64,000 nt of DNA from Corynespora cassiicola (lineage: Eukaryota; Ascomycota; Dothideomycetes; Pleosporales; Corynesporascaceae), in the NCBI GenBank assembly GCA_022059125.1, contig JAEUWY010000008.1, positions 1,674,001 through 1,738,000 of the forward strand. Reading direction: 5' to 3'. Below, piece by piece: positions 46,605-57,598 of the stretch (its first letter is position 1; the number at the start of each line of letters is the position of its first letter). The notes under the pieces were generated by a model. It made no database searches. It saw only the letters and a program-made list of their open reading frames with translations, and was not told where the DNA came from. Both the position numbers and the translations under genes were made by a program.

Positions 46605-49091
46605 CTACAGCCCAAACGTAGACTTCTTCCTTCCAAGACTAAACCGATTCTTCGTCTTCCCATCCTCGAGCCCCGGCGTGGGCGGCCCCTCATGCTCCGA
46701 ATCGTCATGATGCTTGTCCTTGTCCTTGCCCGACCAAAACTTTGGTTTGTGGCGCAGACTCATGGAGCTGTGGCGGAACCTGCTGAGGCCGTGGCCCTTG
46801 GACGAGGAGCCTCCGAGTCCATTCAGCCTATCCTTTTCCTTTTCGGGCTTGCCGTTGCCGCTGTCCTTGTCCGCAGCGGCGACGGTGGGCTTGTTGCTCT
46901 CCCTGTCGTCTACGCCCTCGGTGGCTGTGTCGCGTCGCTTCTTGTTCTCTTCGCTGGCCGTGAGTTTGGAGGCGGCCAGGGCGGCTTTGAGCTCTTCGTC
47001 TTGTTTGCGGCGGATTTCGATGCGTTGGTGCTCGGCGTCCTTGATGCGCTTCTTTTCTTGCTTTTCGCGTTCCTTTTCTGCCGCTTTTTCGGCGGCCTTG
47101 CGCTCCTTTTCTTCCTTGGTCTTCTCCTTTTTGAATTGGAGGTTGCTCTTGCGCGTTCCGAGTATCGGTATGCTGGTGGTTATGTGTTCGAGGGGCGTGT
47201 GGTCGTTGTGCGGAATCGGGGGCGGTGCGGTCGCGGCATGGTTCAGGCTTGCAAACTGGTCGTCCTGCTCTGTTACTGGTGTGGTGGGCTGATGGTATGT
47301 GTGACCGTTGGCAACGCCGTTTTGCTTGGGGACCGAGACGGAGATTGGTTCTGTGTTGAGCTCACTAGCCTCTTTAGCAGCAGCCAGATTCTCGGCTTCC
47401 TGTTCACGTTGCATGGCCTCCACCGTGGTCTCCTGGTAGAAGAGGACATAGGCGCACGCCAGGACATTCTCCCCGCCGAAGAAATTCCGAACGTAGGCCT
47501 TGTCAACGGGTTCCACCATTTCGTCGTCGAATAGAAGCCATCCACGATCCTGGGTCTTGATGATGGACACGTAATGGCCGTGGTACGGTCCACCGCCGAT
47601 ATGGACCACAACGGCGTACAGCTCGTACAGCCTATCCGGGTCCTCCGCATCGTCGGTGGTGTTGAATAGGCGGAGGTAGAAGGGGTACACTACGCGGTGG
47701 AAGAGCTTCTGTAAGCGCTGCAGGTCCTCGGTGTATTTAAACCTCTTCAAATGCAGAGCCAGGATCTTGGGTAACCGCTTGATCTTCATCCTCTTCTCAG
47801 CCTCTTGCAGCCCACCGCAGTTGTCGCAGTGGAACTTGTTACGCTCGCACAACATCTCCTCCTCGGAGAACTTCCGTAAGCAGCTCGTGACCGAAGTGTG
47901 CTGATCGAGATCGACGGACAGGTCCAGGAAGGCCTCGTCACGCTGTGACGTGTTTTCGCACGTAAGGCAGCGAGTCTCGGACGTCAGAGTTCCCTCGAAC
48001 AGTTCGTGGACCCATCTCGTGTCGTTTGAAATTGTCGAGTTGCGGTCCGGCACCACAGTGGTGCCCGAGTTGACGGTCAGCGCTTGGGAATCGGAGTCTG
48101 GCGTGTCCGCTATCTGCAGCCTGGAGAACTGCTCGACATTCTCCACGACCTCGTTGAGCAGCAAGTTTAGGAACTCGTGGGCGTCCTGGTGCATGGGGGT
48201 CCGGAACATCTCGTTCTCCCGGCGCAGGATTTCCAGAAACTTGTTCGGGCTCACGATGCCGATGCGTGACCGGTGGGCTATGACGGCCTCGAAGATGTCC
48301 TTCAATGCGGTGAAGAGCGACTCGGACATGCCGTACGAGCCCGAGTTCTCGTAGTCCATGTTCAGCACGGGGCCAACGGCCAATGCCTGCTTCTTCTTGT
48401 ACTCGGGCGAGTCCTTGTTGTCCTCAGGCTTCACTCCCTGGGGGCCTACGGGGGGCGGTGGCGCCATGACGGGCTTCCGCGGCGAGTTGGCATTGGGGCT
48501 CGATATCGAGTTGCGACCGACGGGCGAGAGGGCGGCGTTCTGGGCCTTTGATGTGGGAGAGAGGTCGGTATTTAGTCGGGGCAAGGATGCCTGGATGGTC
48601 TTCTCCAGGGCCTCGGGCGGGGATCTCGAGGGGAAGTTGATGACCTGTTCCCGGAAGGGGACCGAGTAGTAGAGGCATTGTACTATGGAATTGCAGTAGC
48701 TGGGGTGCGGGTTAGCGCTCGGCAATGGAGGGCAGGGAGGTGTGGGGAGGGTGATGTGTACCATGTGCTCCCGAACTGCGTGCAAGGCCAAGGTTAGCAA
48801 GCGGACATGGATGGACGGGCTGCCTGCAGGACGGCGGGGGTGGCTTACATTCTCAAAACCAAAAAACTTGTCGCTGCCGTCGTCGCGTATGGGGCCGGCG
48901 TCCTGCAGCAGCTTCTCGAGGGGCGTGGGGACGGGCGCGTTGGGGTCCTTCTTGACGGGCGGGTTGCTGGACGCTGGGCTCGCCGGACTCTGTAGCGACG
49001 TCAGTATCAGCCATTGTGACACGGCGCAAGCAGGAGAGGGCGCGGGGGGACTCACGGCGCCCGACTTCAGGCGTCCGAAGAACGAAGTCAT
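46605..49091 (-). CDS. creB: Ubiquitin-specific protease CreB-like (USP12/USP46 type)
   Basis: Four exons on minus: 49091..49056, 48989..48849, a 14-nt microexon 48775..48762, and 48699..46605; 761 residues. In Aspergillus, CreB deubiquitinates proteins in carbon-catabolite repression and nutrient-permease control. Cys box: FGSTCYCNSIVQ with catalytic Cys64, whose codon is split between the microexon and exon 4. The Zn pairs are Cys307/Cys310 and Cys355/Cys358. The His box is [10 protein letters not shown] (His439) followed by WLLFDDE (Asp455/456). Residues from about 560 form a Lys/Glu-rich coiled coil, which CreB uses to bind partners, and the tail is basic. The intron-retaining frame is also open throughout but does not encode the Cys box. 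A glycine usually seen as Asn before Thr-Cys is Ser here (GST for GNT). Confidence 0.93.
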   Translation of the reverse strand: MTSFFGRLKSGAVSPPAPSPACAVSQWLILTSLQSPASPASSNPPVKKDPNAPVPTPLEKLLQDAGPIRDDGSDKFFGFENVSHPRRPAGSPSIHVRLLTLALHAVREHMVHITLPTPPCPPLPSANPHPSYCNSIVQCLYYSVPFREQVINFPSRSPPEALEKTIQASLPRLNTDLSPTSKAQNAALSPVGRNSISSPNANSPRKPVMAPPPPVGPQGVKPEDNKDSPEYKKKQALAVGPVLNMDYENSGSYGMSESLFTALKDIFEAVIAHRSRIGIVSPNKFLEILRRENEMFRTPMHQDAHEFLNLLLNEVVENVEQFSRLQIADTPDSDSQALTVNSGTTVVPDRNSTISNDTRWVHELFEGTLTSETRCLTCENTSQRDEAFLDLSVDLDQHTSVTSCLRKFSEEEMLCERNKFHCDNCGGLQEAEKRMKIKRLPKILALHLKRFKYTEDLQRLQKLFHRVVYPFYLRLFNTTDDAEDPDRLYELYAVVVHIGGGPYHGHYVSIIKTQDRGWLLFDDEMVEPVDKAYVRNFFGGENVLACAYVLFYQETTVEAMQREQEAENLAAAKEASELNTEPISVSVPKQNGVANGHTYHQPTTPVTEQDDQFASLNHAATAPPPIPHNDHTPLEHITTSIPILGTRKSNLQFKKEKTKEEKERKAAEKAAEKEREKQEKKRIKDAEHQRIEIRRKQDEELKAALAASKLTASEENKKRRDTATEGVDDRESNKPTVAAADKDSGNGKPEKEKDRLNGLGGSSSKGHGLSRFRHSSMSLRHKPKFWSGKDKDKHHDDSEHEGPPTPGLEDGKTKNRFSLGRKKSTFGL

Positions 49092-49525
49092 GGTTATGGG
49101 CGGGGGTCGGGGCGGGCAGTCGCGGTGGGCGGTCGAGAAGAAGCGGTGGGGTTTGCGGGATATGTCGAGATGCAGCGGCAGCGGCGCGCTCGCGCGTGGA
49201 CGGGCGGGCAGTGGTTCACGGAGTCGTCGCAGCAGCAGCGCAGGGTCGCGGGAGAGCTTGGGGACGGCGCAGGCGGCGGGCGACGGTCAGCATGGGCAGT
49301 GCAGCAAGAGTGGCAGCAGAGCAGCAGCAGAGCAGCAGAGCAGCAGCAGCAGAGTCGCAGTCGGCGGAGAGGGAGGGTTTGGGGTTGGCAGGTTGCGCTT
49401 GCGCTTGCTGGGACCCAGATGCTTGCTAAGAATACCCTCTGGAGCTGTTACTCCGAAGCGCTGGATTAGGGCGCTGGCCCAGGGACAAGGCTCCGCCGCT
49501 GGTTCGTCGTCTCGGCCGTCTCGGT

Positions 49526-49646
49526 TGGCAGGCTGGCAGGCTGGCAGGCTGGCAGGCGGAGGGCCAGGCGGAGGGCCAGGTTGCTTGGGCGCGACCCCAC
49601 AAACCGGCGGAGAGTGGCAGGCTGGCAGGCTGGCAGGCTGGCAGGC
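49526..49646. repeat. Two GGCAGGCT 8-bp tandem arrays
   Basis: About four copies of an octamer at 49526-49557 and about four more at 49616-49646, separated by a related GGAGGGCCAGGC spacer. They lie about 450 bp upstream of creB. Confidence 0.85.
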
Positions 49647-49867
49647 GGCAGACGGCAGACAGCAGACAGGCACACGCCCTCTCCCTCAGCCGTCCAACAC
49701 TGCGCCCAACACTTGCATCCCTCAGATCCCACCAGTCAGGCCGGGCCCCTCCCGCCTCAGGATTCAAGACTCGGGTCAAGCATCGGTGGCGCCCGTTGGC
49801 AGCGACAGCAGTTCGCCAGCTCGACTCAACGCCTGGCCTAGCCTCGCCGCCCTCCCCAGCCAGCACT

Positions 49868-49903
49868 GCGATGCGATGCGATGCGATGCGATGCGATGCG
49901 ATG
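49868..49903. repeat. (GCGAT)7 pentanucleotide repeat
   Basis: Seven perfect copies, followed about 50 bp later by a CTG run (about 49952-49980). Confidence 0.95.
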
Positions 49904-51024
49904 AGGCACTTTTCCCTCTTCTTTGCCCTCCCCTCTCACTCACTCACTGCTGCTACTGCTGCTGCTGCTGCTGCTGCTGCCACCACCCCCATTGCCGCAG
50001 CCGCCCCCTCGCGCGGCTAAATCCAGGCCCAAAACAGACGACGCACACCCTTCCCTCCCCAAAGGCCCTATTTCCCCAGAGTCTCACCCAGGCCCGGCCC
50101 CCCGTTTCCCCCCGACCGAACCCCAACCCACCGGCAACCACCCATGTTTCTCCCACTGGCGATCGCCCGTTGACAGCGACAAAAAACCCTGAGCTCCCGT
50201 TCGCTCGTTCGCTCGCACCGTCCATCACTTACCCGGCCATCAGCCCTTCTCCCCCAACCACGCCAGCCTGCGGTATCCGGCCAGCTGTTCCCCCGCCGTC
50301 GCCGTCGTCGCCGCCGCCAGGAACTGGCGTGGCCCGCGCCCACACGCTTGCACGCCTGCACGCAGCGCACGCGCGCAACGCCCGTGTTTAGTGGGTTTCC
50401 AAAGCCCTGGATCCCTCTCATGACCAATTCAGGTGCGCGAATCCCGCCCATGAGATTCGACTAGCGCCGCGCGCGTGACAGGACAAGAGCAGACCCAGCG
50501 AGCCAGACAGGCAGACGAGGCACAATCGAACATCCAACGTTTCTGTGTGTCTTCTCTAGCCTCACAAAGGGTGGAGCTCCGGTCTTGTTGCAGGCACGCA
50601 CGACGGTTGGTTTGTTTCATGATATTTTTTTCTTTCTTTCTCTTCTTCTTGCTGGTAACCTCCCCCGGTGGCCGAGCCATATACTACATCGTTGAATCGC
50701 CATTGAAACGCCTGCCCGCTCTTGGCTAGACAGCCCAAGCATCTCGCTCGCTCGTCCCCCCCCGTCTGCCACGCCCTGCCCTGCCGCACATTAACCGCCC
50801 CTGCGGGCTATCAGGCCCATTCACCCGCATAACAAGCCCGCTCTCCGCCACCCACCCTCTCGGTCCTCTGGGGTATGAGTAGAAGACCGGCCTGACGCCT
50901 GGATGATGAACAATGCTCGTCCCGTCCGTGAATATGCACATGAGTAATAATCATCAAGGAGAAGAAGGAGAAGAGGAAAAATAATACACGAGTAGGAAGG
51001 GAGAAAAGCATGGTCGTGCCGTCC

Positions 51025-54000
51025 TCACAGCCGCCTAAGCCTTTTCCCGCTCGCCCCAAGCTCAATCGCACTGCGCCCATTGACAAGGTCGACGCCCCCG
51101 GGCGGCGGGTTCTTCTCCATGTACTCTTGTCGGATCCGCACAGCCTCGCGCTCCCACGTAGCCACGCGCTCCTTAAACGTCACCGCACTCGCCGCCGCAT
51201 CGTCCTTTGCATTCTGCGTCTGGTCCAGGTACGGCTTCTTGACCTCGTCGCTGGCCGTCCGCCACATCAGCCCCAGCGCCGTGCGAATCTCTGTCTTCGA
51301 TGCCTTGGCCGTCGGGTCCCCAGTCGCCGCCCTGCGCGTCTCGTCGCACTCGTTCTTGCAAACGTACCAGTGGTCCTTTGTGTAGAGCAGGAAGGGGTTG
51401 ACCCCGCCCCGCGTGGGCTTGGTCGGCCGCTCACCGATCTCCTGCATGATGGCGAAGAGGATTGATGCTTCGTAGTCCTCGCGCAGTACCCGTGCATCCT
51501 TGATGATGGACTGCTCCTGCTCTGGCTCTAGCCTGCGTTTTGATTCTGGAATCGTCGGCGTCGATGGGGTTTCCGTCTTGGTCTTCTTTTCCACAAGCGG
51601 GCTTGGGATTTGGATGGGACCGATCATTGACTCTACCACTTCGGCCGCTGCCCGAAGACCAGAGAGGTAGGCTCCGTGGACTGTGGCAGGGTGAGTGCCA
51701 CACGTCGCCTCTCCTGCAAAATGGAGAGGGCCGTGTGGCTTGGCCATGACATCGTAATCGCCCGCTTTCGTTCGAGGCCCGACGTAAGAATAGCTACCGC
51801 GCGCAAATGGGTCCTTGCTCCATCGAGTGACTATCGTTTCCGCGGGGAGAGGCACAGGGGCCGGTGCAAACATCTTCGCCAGTCGATCCGTGACTTGCCT
51901 GACCAGTTCGTCGTTGGGCGTTGCCTCTGCGTAGTGGGCGGCCTCGCCTGCCATTAGCGCAACCAGAGTCGGCTTGCCGCTCGTCTTGATACAATTCCAG
52001 AATAGGTAGAATCGACCCCGCCGTGACGAGTATTCTTCTGGGTTGAGGCTAGCTTCGTGTTCGGCTTCGTTCAAGAGGCCAAACATGTCGCGATTCGGCT
52101 CCCAAAACGCTTCTTCGTACACGAGAATGACCTGTTTTCGTTAGACGAAACGGGACGGAAGTCTTGATGGTATACGTACCTTGTTCAAGAGACCAAATCC
52201 CATGCGCTCCACGACGTCTTGCTTCCAGTCCGGAAGGGGAGGCTGGAACGTGATGGAGCCGGATTTAAGGACGCCCAAAGGTGTCGTTATGACAAGCTCA
52301 TCTGCCTCGAACGTTTCCCCATTGTGGCACTCGACTTTGACTGCCTTGCCGGCCCTGCTCTCCACGCTATACTGTATGCATTTCACTGCCGAATTGAACC
52401 GTACATCAAGTTTGCCCGGTAATTGCCACAAACCTCGTGGTACTTGTTGATAGCCTCCAATAATCTCGGTATGCTCCCCCTCAAACTCATTACCAATGTC
52501 CTGGTCCCACCCGCTCAGACTGAGTTGGTTGACGCTGACTGCGTTTGCATACTCAAGGTTGGCATGATGCCAATTGAGGAGACGCATGTCCTTTGGTTTC
52601 AGGTCCAAAAGAGCCTGGTACTGCTTGATGCCCTCGTCCATGGTTTGCCCCAAAGTCGGATGTTCTGATGATTTCGCAATAGGGTCAAGGTCCAACGACT
52701 GAGAAAGAGAAGCGCCCTGCTTGAGCTGCCAGCCCATGTTTTGCACTGCTTCTGCTGCAGAAATGTTGGGATCAAACCCTGCACTGAGCTGGTACGCCCT
52801 TCCAGCGAGCTTTTCTACCCCCGTTGATGGCTTTTCCTCTGTTGTCGAGGCCGAAGTCTTCGCATTCGCAGGCAAGGGTGTGTTGGAATTCTCGAGCGTT
52901 GCGATCGAAGCTCCGCCCGTGTCGCTTGGGTCACGACCAAAAAGTATGAGGTTGCGATCACCCTCGACTGTTCGGAAAGCGGCTGGCTTGTTACGGTACA
53001 CACTCGCTCGCTCCAAGACGTCATTGTATAGTTTCTCGACAAGTATATCTCTGTCCTTCTCGACAACCGTGCCATCGTGATCGTAGAGTACCGTGTTGTC
53101 TCGCAGGCCATGGTAGGGTATTCCGAGCTGTCCCCTGATAACGGCATTCATGGGATTGCCGTGTTCGAAGCCGGTGACAATCTGTGCCCCCATCTCAGCT
53201 GTACATCGATGTCCTGCTGGGAGGGTAGAGCCGTTCTGATTCCGGAGTGGATGCGAATATACCCTACCGCCAACGCGTGGTCGAGCCTCCAGGACTACTA
53301 CTTTTGGGGGGCATTCACCTCCACTCAACCATTCATCTCCAAGTTGACTGAACAAGCCCTCCAAATGCCTGGCACACCCAAGCCCAGACATGCCAGCACC
53401 AATAACTAAGACCGTACGTGGTGCATTGGTTCTGCCTTTTGGTTTTTGTGCTGTATTGATTGTGTCTGGGACTTCGACACATCCAAAGTTGATATATCCG
53501 TTCCTCAGGAGCCAGAGGTGTGCCACCTTTGCAAGACCAAAGAAGCGTTTTTCGCGTGCACAACCCATGGCCTCTTCTAGGGATACATTTACGAGAGGGT
53601 TTTTTGTCCACAGCCGAAGGATGGCGTTTCGGATGTTCAGGTAAACCGTGACTTGGGCGTGAGTGATTTGGTCCCTTAAAAGCTTGTACTCTGCCGGGTG
53701 GAGGGCGAATGGGTTGAGGCGGGAGCTTTCCGCTGCCAGAATACCCTGTCTTGCAAATTCTTCCCAGGACATTGTGATTGGTATCGACGAACCAACCTTG
53801 AACTCTGAGCCCTTGCCTTTGACCGGGCTCGTGCTCGTAGAGTGATGGGCGCTGGGCGTCGCACGAGACTTGGGCAGCTCCGGAGTCGAGGATGATTTAA
53901 CGCTGCCATTAACTGGCTGCCCCAGTCGTGTGGATGTGACTAGTTGATGCAATATATCCGTTTGCTGTGGTATGTTCGTGGTGCCGCCAGTTGGACTCTC

Positions 54001-54444
54001 GGTCGCATTAGACGATGAATCGCGACCAGGTGGATTCGCCGCTGCCGTTCCGCGATTGGTACCAGCAAGCAGGTTGTCTTTGGTCGCTGGAATTGAATGG
54101 GAGTAATGCAATGGGGAAGGCGCGTGATTGCGTTCATACCCATGCATATATCCACTTGAAGCAGAGCCATCGCGCTCGTCTCTGCCACTCATGTGCCCGC
54201 CACTCAGTTCTGATGTCTCGTGAGATTCACCATATTGTATGGAAGACGCAGTCGATTCACTGTATTGCTGGCCGAAGAAGTTACTGAGGCCTGATATAGG
54301 GACCGTGTCAGCGCCTTGGCCCTTGAGGTGCACGCTCTCATGGGACATGGGCATCGACAGGAGGTCATCGTGACCTTGGTCGAAGAGAAATGGGCTTTCA
54401 TCGAGCGCATCGGTGTCGGTGGTGGCGGCGAGCGACGAATACAT
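51025..54444 (-). CDS. LSD1-type histone demethylase (SWIRM, amine oxidase, HMG box)
   Basis: Two exons on minus, 54444..52180 and 52131..51025; 1123 residues, with a 48-nt intron. LSD1 enzymes oxidatively demethylate mono- and dimethyl-lysine on histone H3 using FAD. After a disordered N-terminus comes a SWIRM domain at about 232-322 (LNPFALHPAEYKLL...NGYINFG). The FAD-binding amine oxidase domain starts near 343 (TVLVIGAGMSGLGCARHL, VLEARPRVGGRV) and ends with the GEATCGTHPATVHGAYLSG block. The FAD-facing Lys of LSD1 (LLNK, residue 755) is the last codon of exon 1. An HMG-box-like segment at about 995-1085 (NPFLLYTKDHW, LGLMWRTASDEVKKPYLD) is the usual addition in fungal LSD1. The start is the first in-frame ATG found; a more upstream one is not excluded. 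The Aspergillus counterpart would be KdmA. Confidence 0.93.
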
Positions 54445-55808
54445 GATGACTGAGATGGCATGAGCCACTTGACTGTCGCCAGGAATTATGGCTACGACCT
54501 AGATTGGACCATCTGACGAGATTTTCGGACCACGGAAGAAGAAAGAAGGACGATCCGTGCTAATGAAGGCATCGAATGCTTCCGCTCACGGAAACCGATG
54601 GGTGGTGGTGGAGCATAGATTGCCCCTCAAGAATCGGACAGGTGAGGTTCAAGCCTTGGAGGTGTGGGAGGCTAGCCATGCCTGTTCGGGAAGCCATCCA
54701 AGCGATCCCTGGCCTTTTCTCGACCTCCAAGCCCACGGCAGAGCCCTCGCAGGCACCATCGATCTCGCTCCGCCTGTAGCCTGATGACGAAACTATCCTT
54801 GCTTTCTTCCGGGTGCTGTGATAGGCACCAGTTACCGGGACACGTCTGTACTCGGCCCGCTACAGCCCGTGGGCGCGGAAAAGGAGCACCAAGGCCACTT
54901 TGAGTGAGTCGGGCACCATCGATGGACTGGCAAAAATCACGCCACTTGCATCTCGGCAGCAGACCCCAGTCTCGCATCCGAGATAGTTCGCTCGTGTATG
55001 GAAGCTAAGGCACACATATTAGAAGACAGCGTGCGCACAGGCTAACATTGCACGGTATGTCCCCAGATTATCCTTCTTAGTACGCACTACCCAATCACCT
55101 GGATCTCTCTACTAGCCCAATACTCCCTATCCCATCGGCAGTTGCTAATAATGTTCAGATAGACCAGGAAACCGCAGTAGTTATCGTATCGCACCCGTCT
55201 CCGTCCATTTGCTAGTAGACCCAAGGCGAAAACAGCGGCCAGTGTCGCCATGTCCGGCCACTATCAAATGCCCAAGCACAGGACCTTTTGCTCGCCGTAC
55301 TGGAGCCCCTGTGCTCTATTGTGGCATCCACCAAGGCGCTGCTGGCCTCTGCTGGGGCTGTGTCGGCCTGCACTTACAGAATGGACAGATGTAAATACAT
55401 CCGCGATACTCGAGAGTTCAGATGGTACATATTTCTCTACGATGGATGCACAGCATAGTTGCTAGGGTTGTGTGAATAAAGGTGCTGTGGACATCTGGTA
55501 TCAGATAGGATTAGCCATGTGGGCAATGCATGCCCAGTAAAGTAAAGGAAGTAGACTGCTCGGTGCACGACTATTCTCATATCAACTGTAATACGTTACT
55601 CTGTCATCGCGACCATTCAAGACTCAATAACAGCAAGTGATAGGGGCAGGCCCGCCCATAGGTCCGAGATCCAGCTTGGACGGAGTCATGTGATATGATG
55701 GTGTTCCCGGGCGCACGGGCCCTATCGAGCATCGGAAAAGCTCCACGCTGAACCCTCCCTGTCAACCCGCGACTCTGACAACAGCGCGGAGCTCTCGCGT
55801 AACTAACA
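54445..55808. promoter_or_regulatory. Divergent intergenic region, lsd1 / lcl3
   Basis: About 1.4 kb between two divergent genes. No gene, tRNA or repeat recognised. Open frames here (for example 54557..54784) have no motif. Confidence 0.5.
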
Positions 55809-56703
55809 ATGCGATGGCCTTGGTCGGGCGGTGAGGACGACAAGAAGAGATTTGACCCTGCGTCATGGTCCGAATCGCTTCGGTCCACGGATTGGTCGTC
55901 CACTTGGACTGAACCGAGCACCGTTGTCACGTCGGTCGTCCTGACCTTGACGACATTCACGGCCGCCCGCCTGTACAAGTCCTACCTACGACGCATCCCC
56001 AGCGTCAATCACATCAAGCCGGGATACTTTCGCAGGCGGACCTTGTTCGGTCGAGCGACCAGCGTCGGTGACGCGGATAACTTCAGGTTATTCCATACAC
56101 CTGGTGGGCGCATAGCCGGTTGGGGTTGGCTACCATGGAAACGAGTGCCAACCACGAGGGAAGGCCTGGCCAACAAAACCGTAAGAGCAAATGGAGGAGA
56201 CACACCAGCAGCGTCTCCAGCAGCAAAGAGGACTCAATCACTGATAGCTCCTACAGATACACATTCGGATCGCCGGCGTCGATGCACCAGAACTGGCACA
56301 TTGGGGACGAGAAGCGCAGCCATACTCCAAGGAAGCCCTTGACTGGCTTACAAGCTATGTTTTAAACAAACAAGTTCGAGTACGAATATTCAGACGTGAT
56401 CAATATGACAGAGTCGTGGGCCAGGTCTATGTACGGAAGTGGCTATTGAAGAAGGACGTTGGCCTAGAAATGCTCAGAAACGGCCTGGCAACTGTATACG
56501 AGGCGAAGAGCGGCTCGGAATTTGGAAACGTGGAACAGCAATATCGTGATGCTGAGAAGAAGGCCCGGGAGCAACAGGTTGGCATGTGGGCGAAGCCAAG
56601 CATCTTGGGGCGCATTCGCGGAGAGACCTCTACCAAGCCTGAAAGTCCGCGGGAATACAAGGCCAGGCACGCTGCGGCGGACAAGCAGAAGAAGACCAAA
56701 TGA
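55809..56703 (+). CDS. lcl3: Lcl3-like membrane-anchored nuclease (SNase fold)
   Basis: Two exons, 55809..56180 and 56257..56703; 272 residues. Lcl3 proteins are staphylococcal-nuclease-like enzymes anchored by one membrane helix; the yeast protein is mitochondrial and affects chronological lifespan. The N-terminus is soluble ([17 protein letters not shown]). One membrane segment follows at about 38-54 ([19 protein letters not shown]), then the conserved linker [37 protein letters not shown] residues. The nuclease core has [40 protein letters not shown] and [11 protein letters not shown]. The Asp, Glu and Arg residues expected in the active site are present. The C-terminus is basic ([14 protein letters not shown]). 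The intron splits the nuclease fold just before IHIRIAG. Confidence 0.93.
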
Positions 56704-57598
56704 TGAAAATTTGCCCGTTTGAACACTCACAGATGCAATTGCAAACGGGCACAGACGATACCGAGTCCATGTGCTGCTCCCCAGGACATAAACATGAGTC
56801 AATTGGTTTATGCACTTCACGATGGCCGCTAATTGCCTCGCGCGCAGACATCGGCGAAATGCTGCTATCGGCTGCATAGATCCATTGCGTCTCTACAGCG
56901 AGCCCATCCCGGGCGCCCGTGTGATTGGCCCATGGGATTACCATGGAAGGAATTTGCCAGCGGCTTGTGACCGCGCGCTCTGCGGGTGACGCAGTGCCCG
57001 CAGCTCGTTATAGTGTAGTTAGGTCGCTTCAGAAATTTCTCTTTGGAACCCAGTCCTGGGTCCGGTCTTCGGGCGGTTCGCGTGAAGATCGCGATGCTGG
57101 CCAGGGGCCGTCAGTGTGCAACAGAGATGGAATTTGGCGGCTTTGACTCAACCCGCCCGTGACTCAACCCTCCGGACGGCCTGCGGCTGAGCCACGGCTG
57201 GCCGGCGGCACACTGGGCACATTGGCACGGCGTTTTTTTTTTCGCCCTGTCTACAGCTCTTTTCAGACCAAGTGTCATAGCATTGGCGGCCAAGCGCTTT
57301 TCTGCCGACTGACCGCCTCCGATTCTTATCAAGGCCCCAGCGGGATCGGCTACAAGGTGATTGGCGCCCCGGGCGAATCATAGAAATTTTGGCTGCAGCT
57401 TGATCTTTCCCCACGATATTTCGATTCATCCTCACTTCTCGAGCTGTCTGTAGCCTGCACCGCTGAGCTTGAGCTCTAGCAACCTTCAATTGCACTCGCC
57501 AGCCCCTGCGCCCTCTTTGTTCGCGCGTCCGGCCTGTTCAATCCCTTTTGCGGGGCGTCAATAGAGCTCGAAAGCTCCCTGGTGCTTGACCGCCTGAC
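56704..57598. promoter_or_regulatory. Upstream region of the carbamoyl-phosphate synthase gene
   Basis: About 895 bp holding the lcl3 3' end and the promoter and leader of the synthase gene. It includes two TGACTCA elements, a T-run at 57234-57243 and a C/T-rich leader (57480-57590). No other gene seen. Confidence 0.6.
57144..57166. promoter_or_regulatory. Paired TGACTCA sites (Gcn4/Cpc1/CpcA elements)
   Basis: Two perfect TGACTCA heptamers at 57144-57150 and 57160-57166, in the same orientation and 16 bp apart, about 440 bp upstream of the ATG. This is the optimal site of the bZIP activator of general amino-acid control, which regulates arginine genes including the carbamoyl-phosphate synthase subunits in yeast and Neurospora. 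Function here is inferred from sequence. Confidence 0.75.

Larger units (their letters stand above)
49092..51024. other. Intergenic region, creB promoter to lsd1 3' end
   Basis: About 1.9 kb, GC-rich and repetitive, with CAG/CTG-rich, GGCAGGCT and GCGAT tandem repeats. A long open frame on plus (48742..50391) comes from repeats and from the antisense of creB and has no family motif. No other gene seen. Confidence 0.5.

Noticed and set aside
48742..50391. 549-codon plus-strand open frame
   Set aside because: It runs antisense through creB exons and then through tandem repeats; the repeats explain its length.
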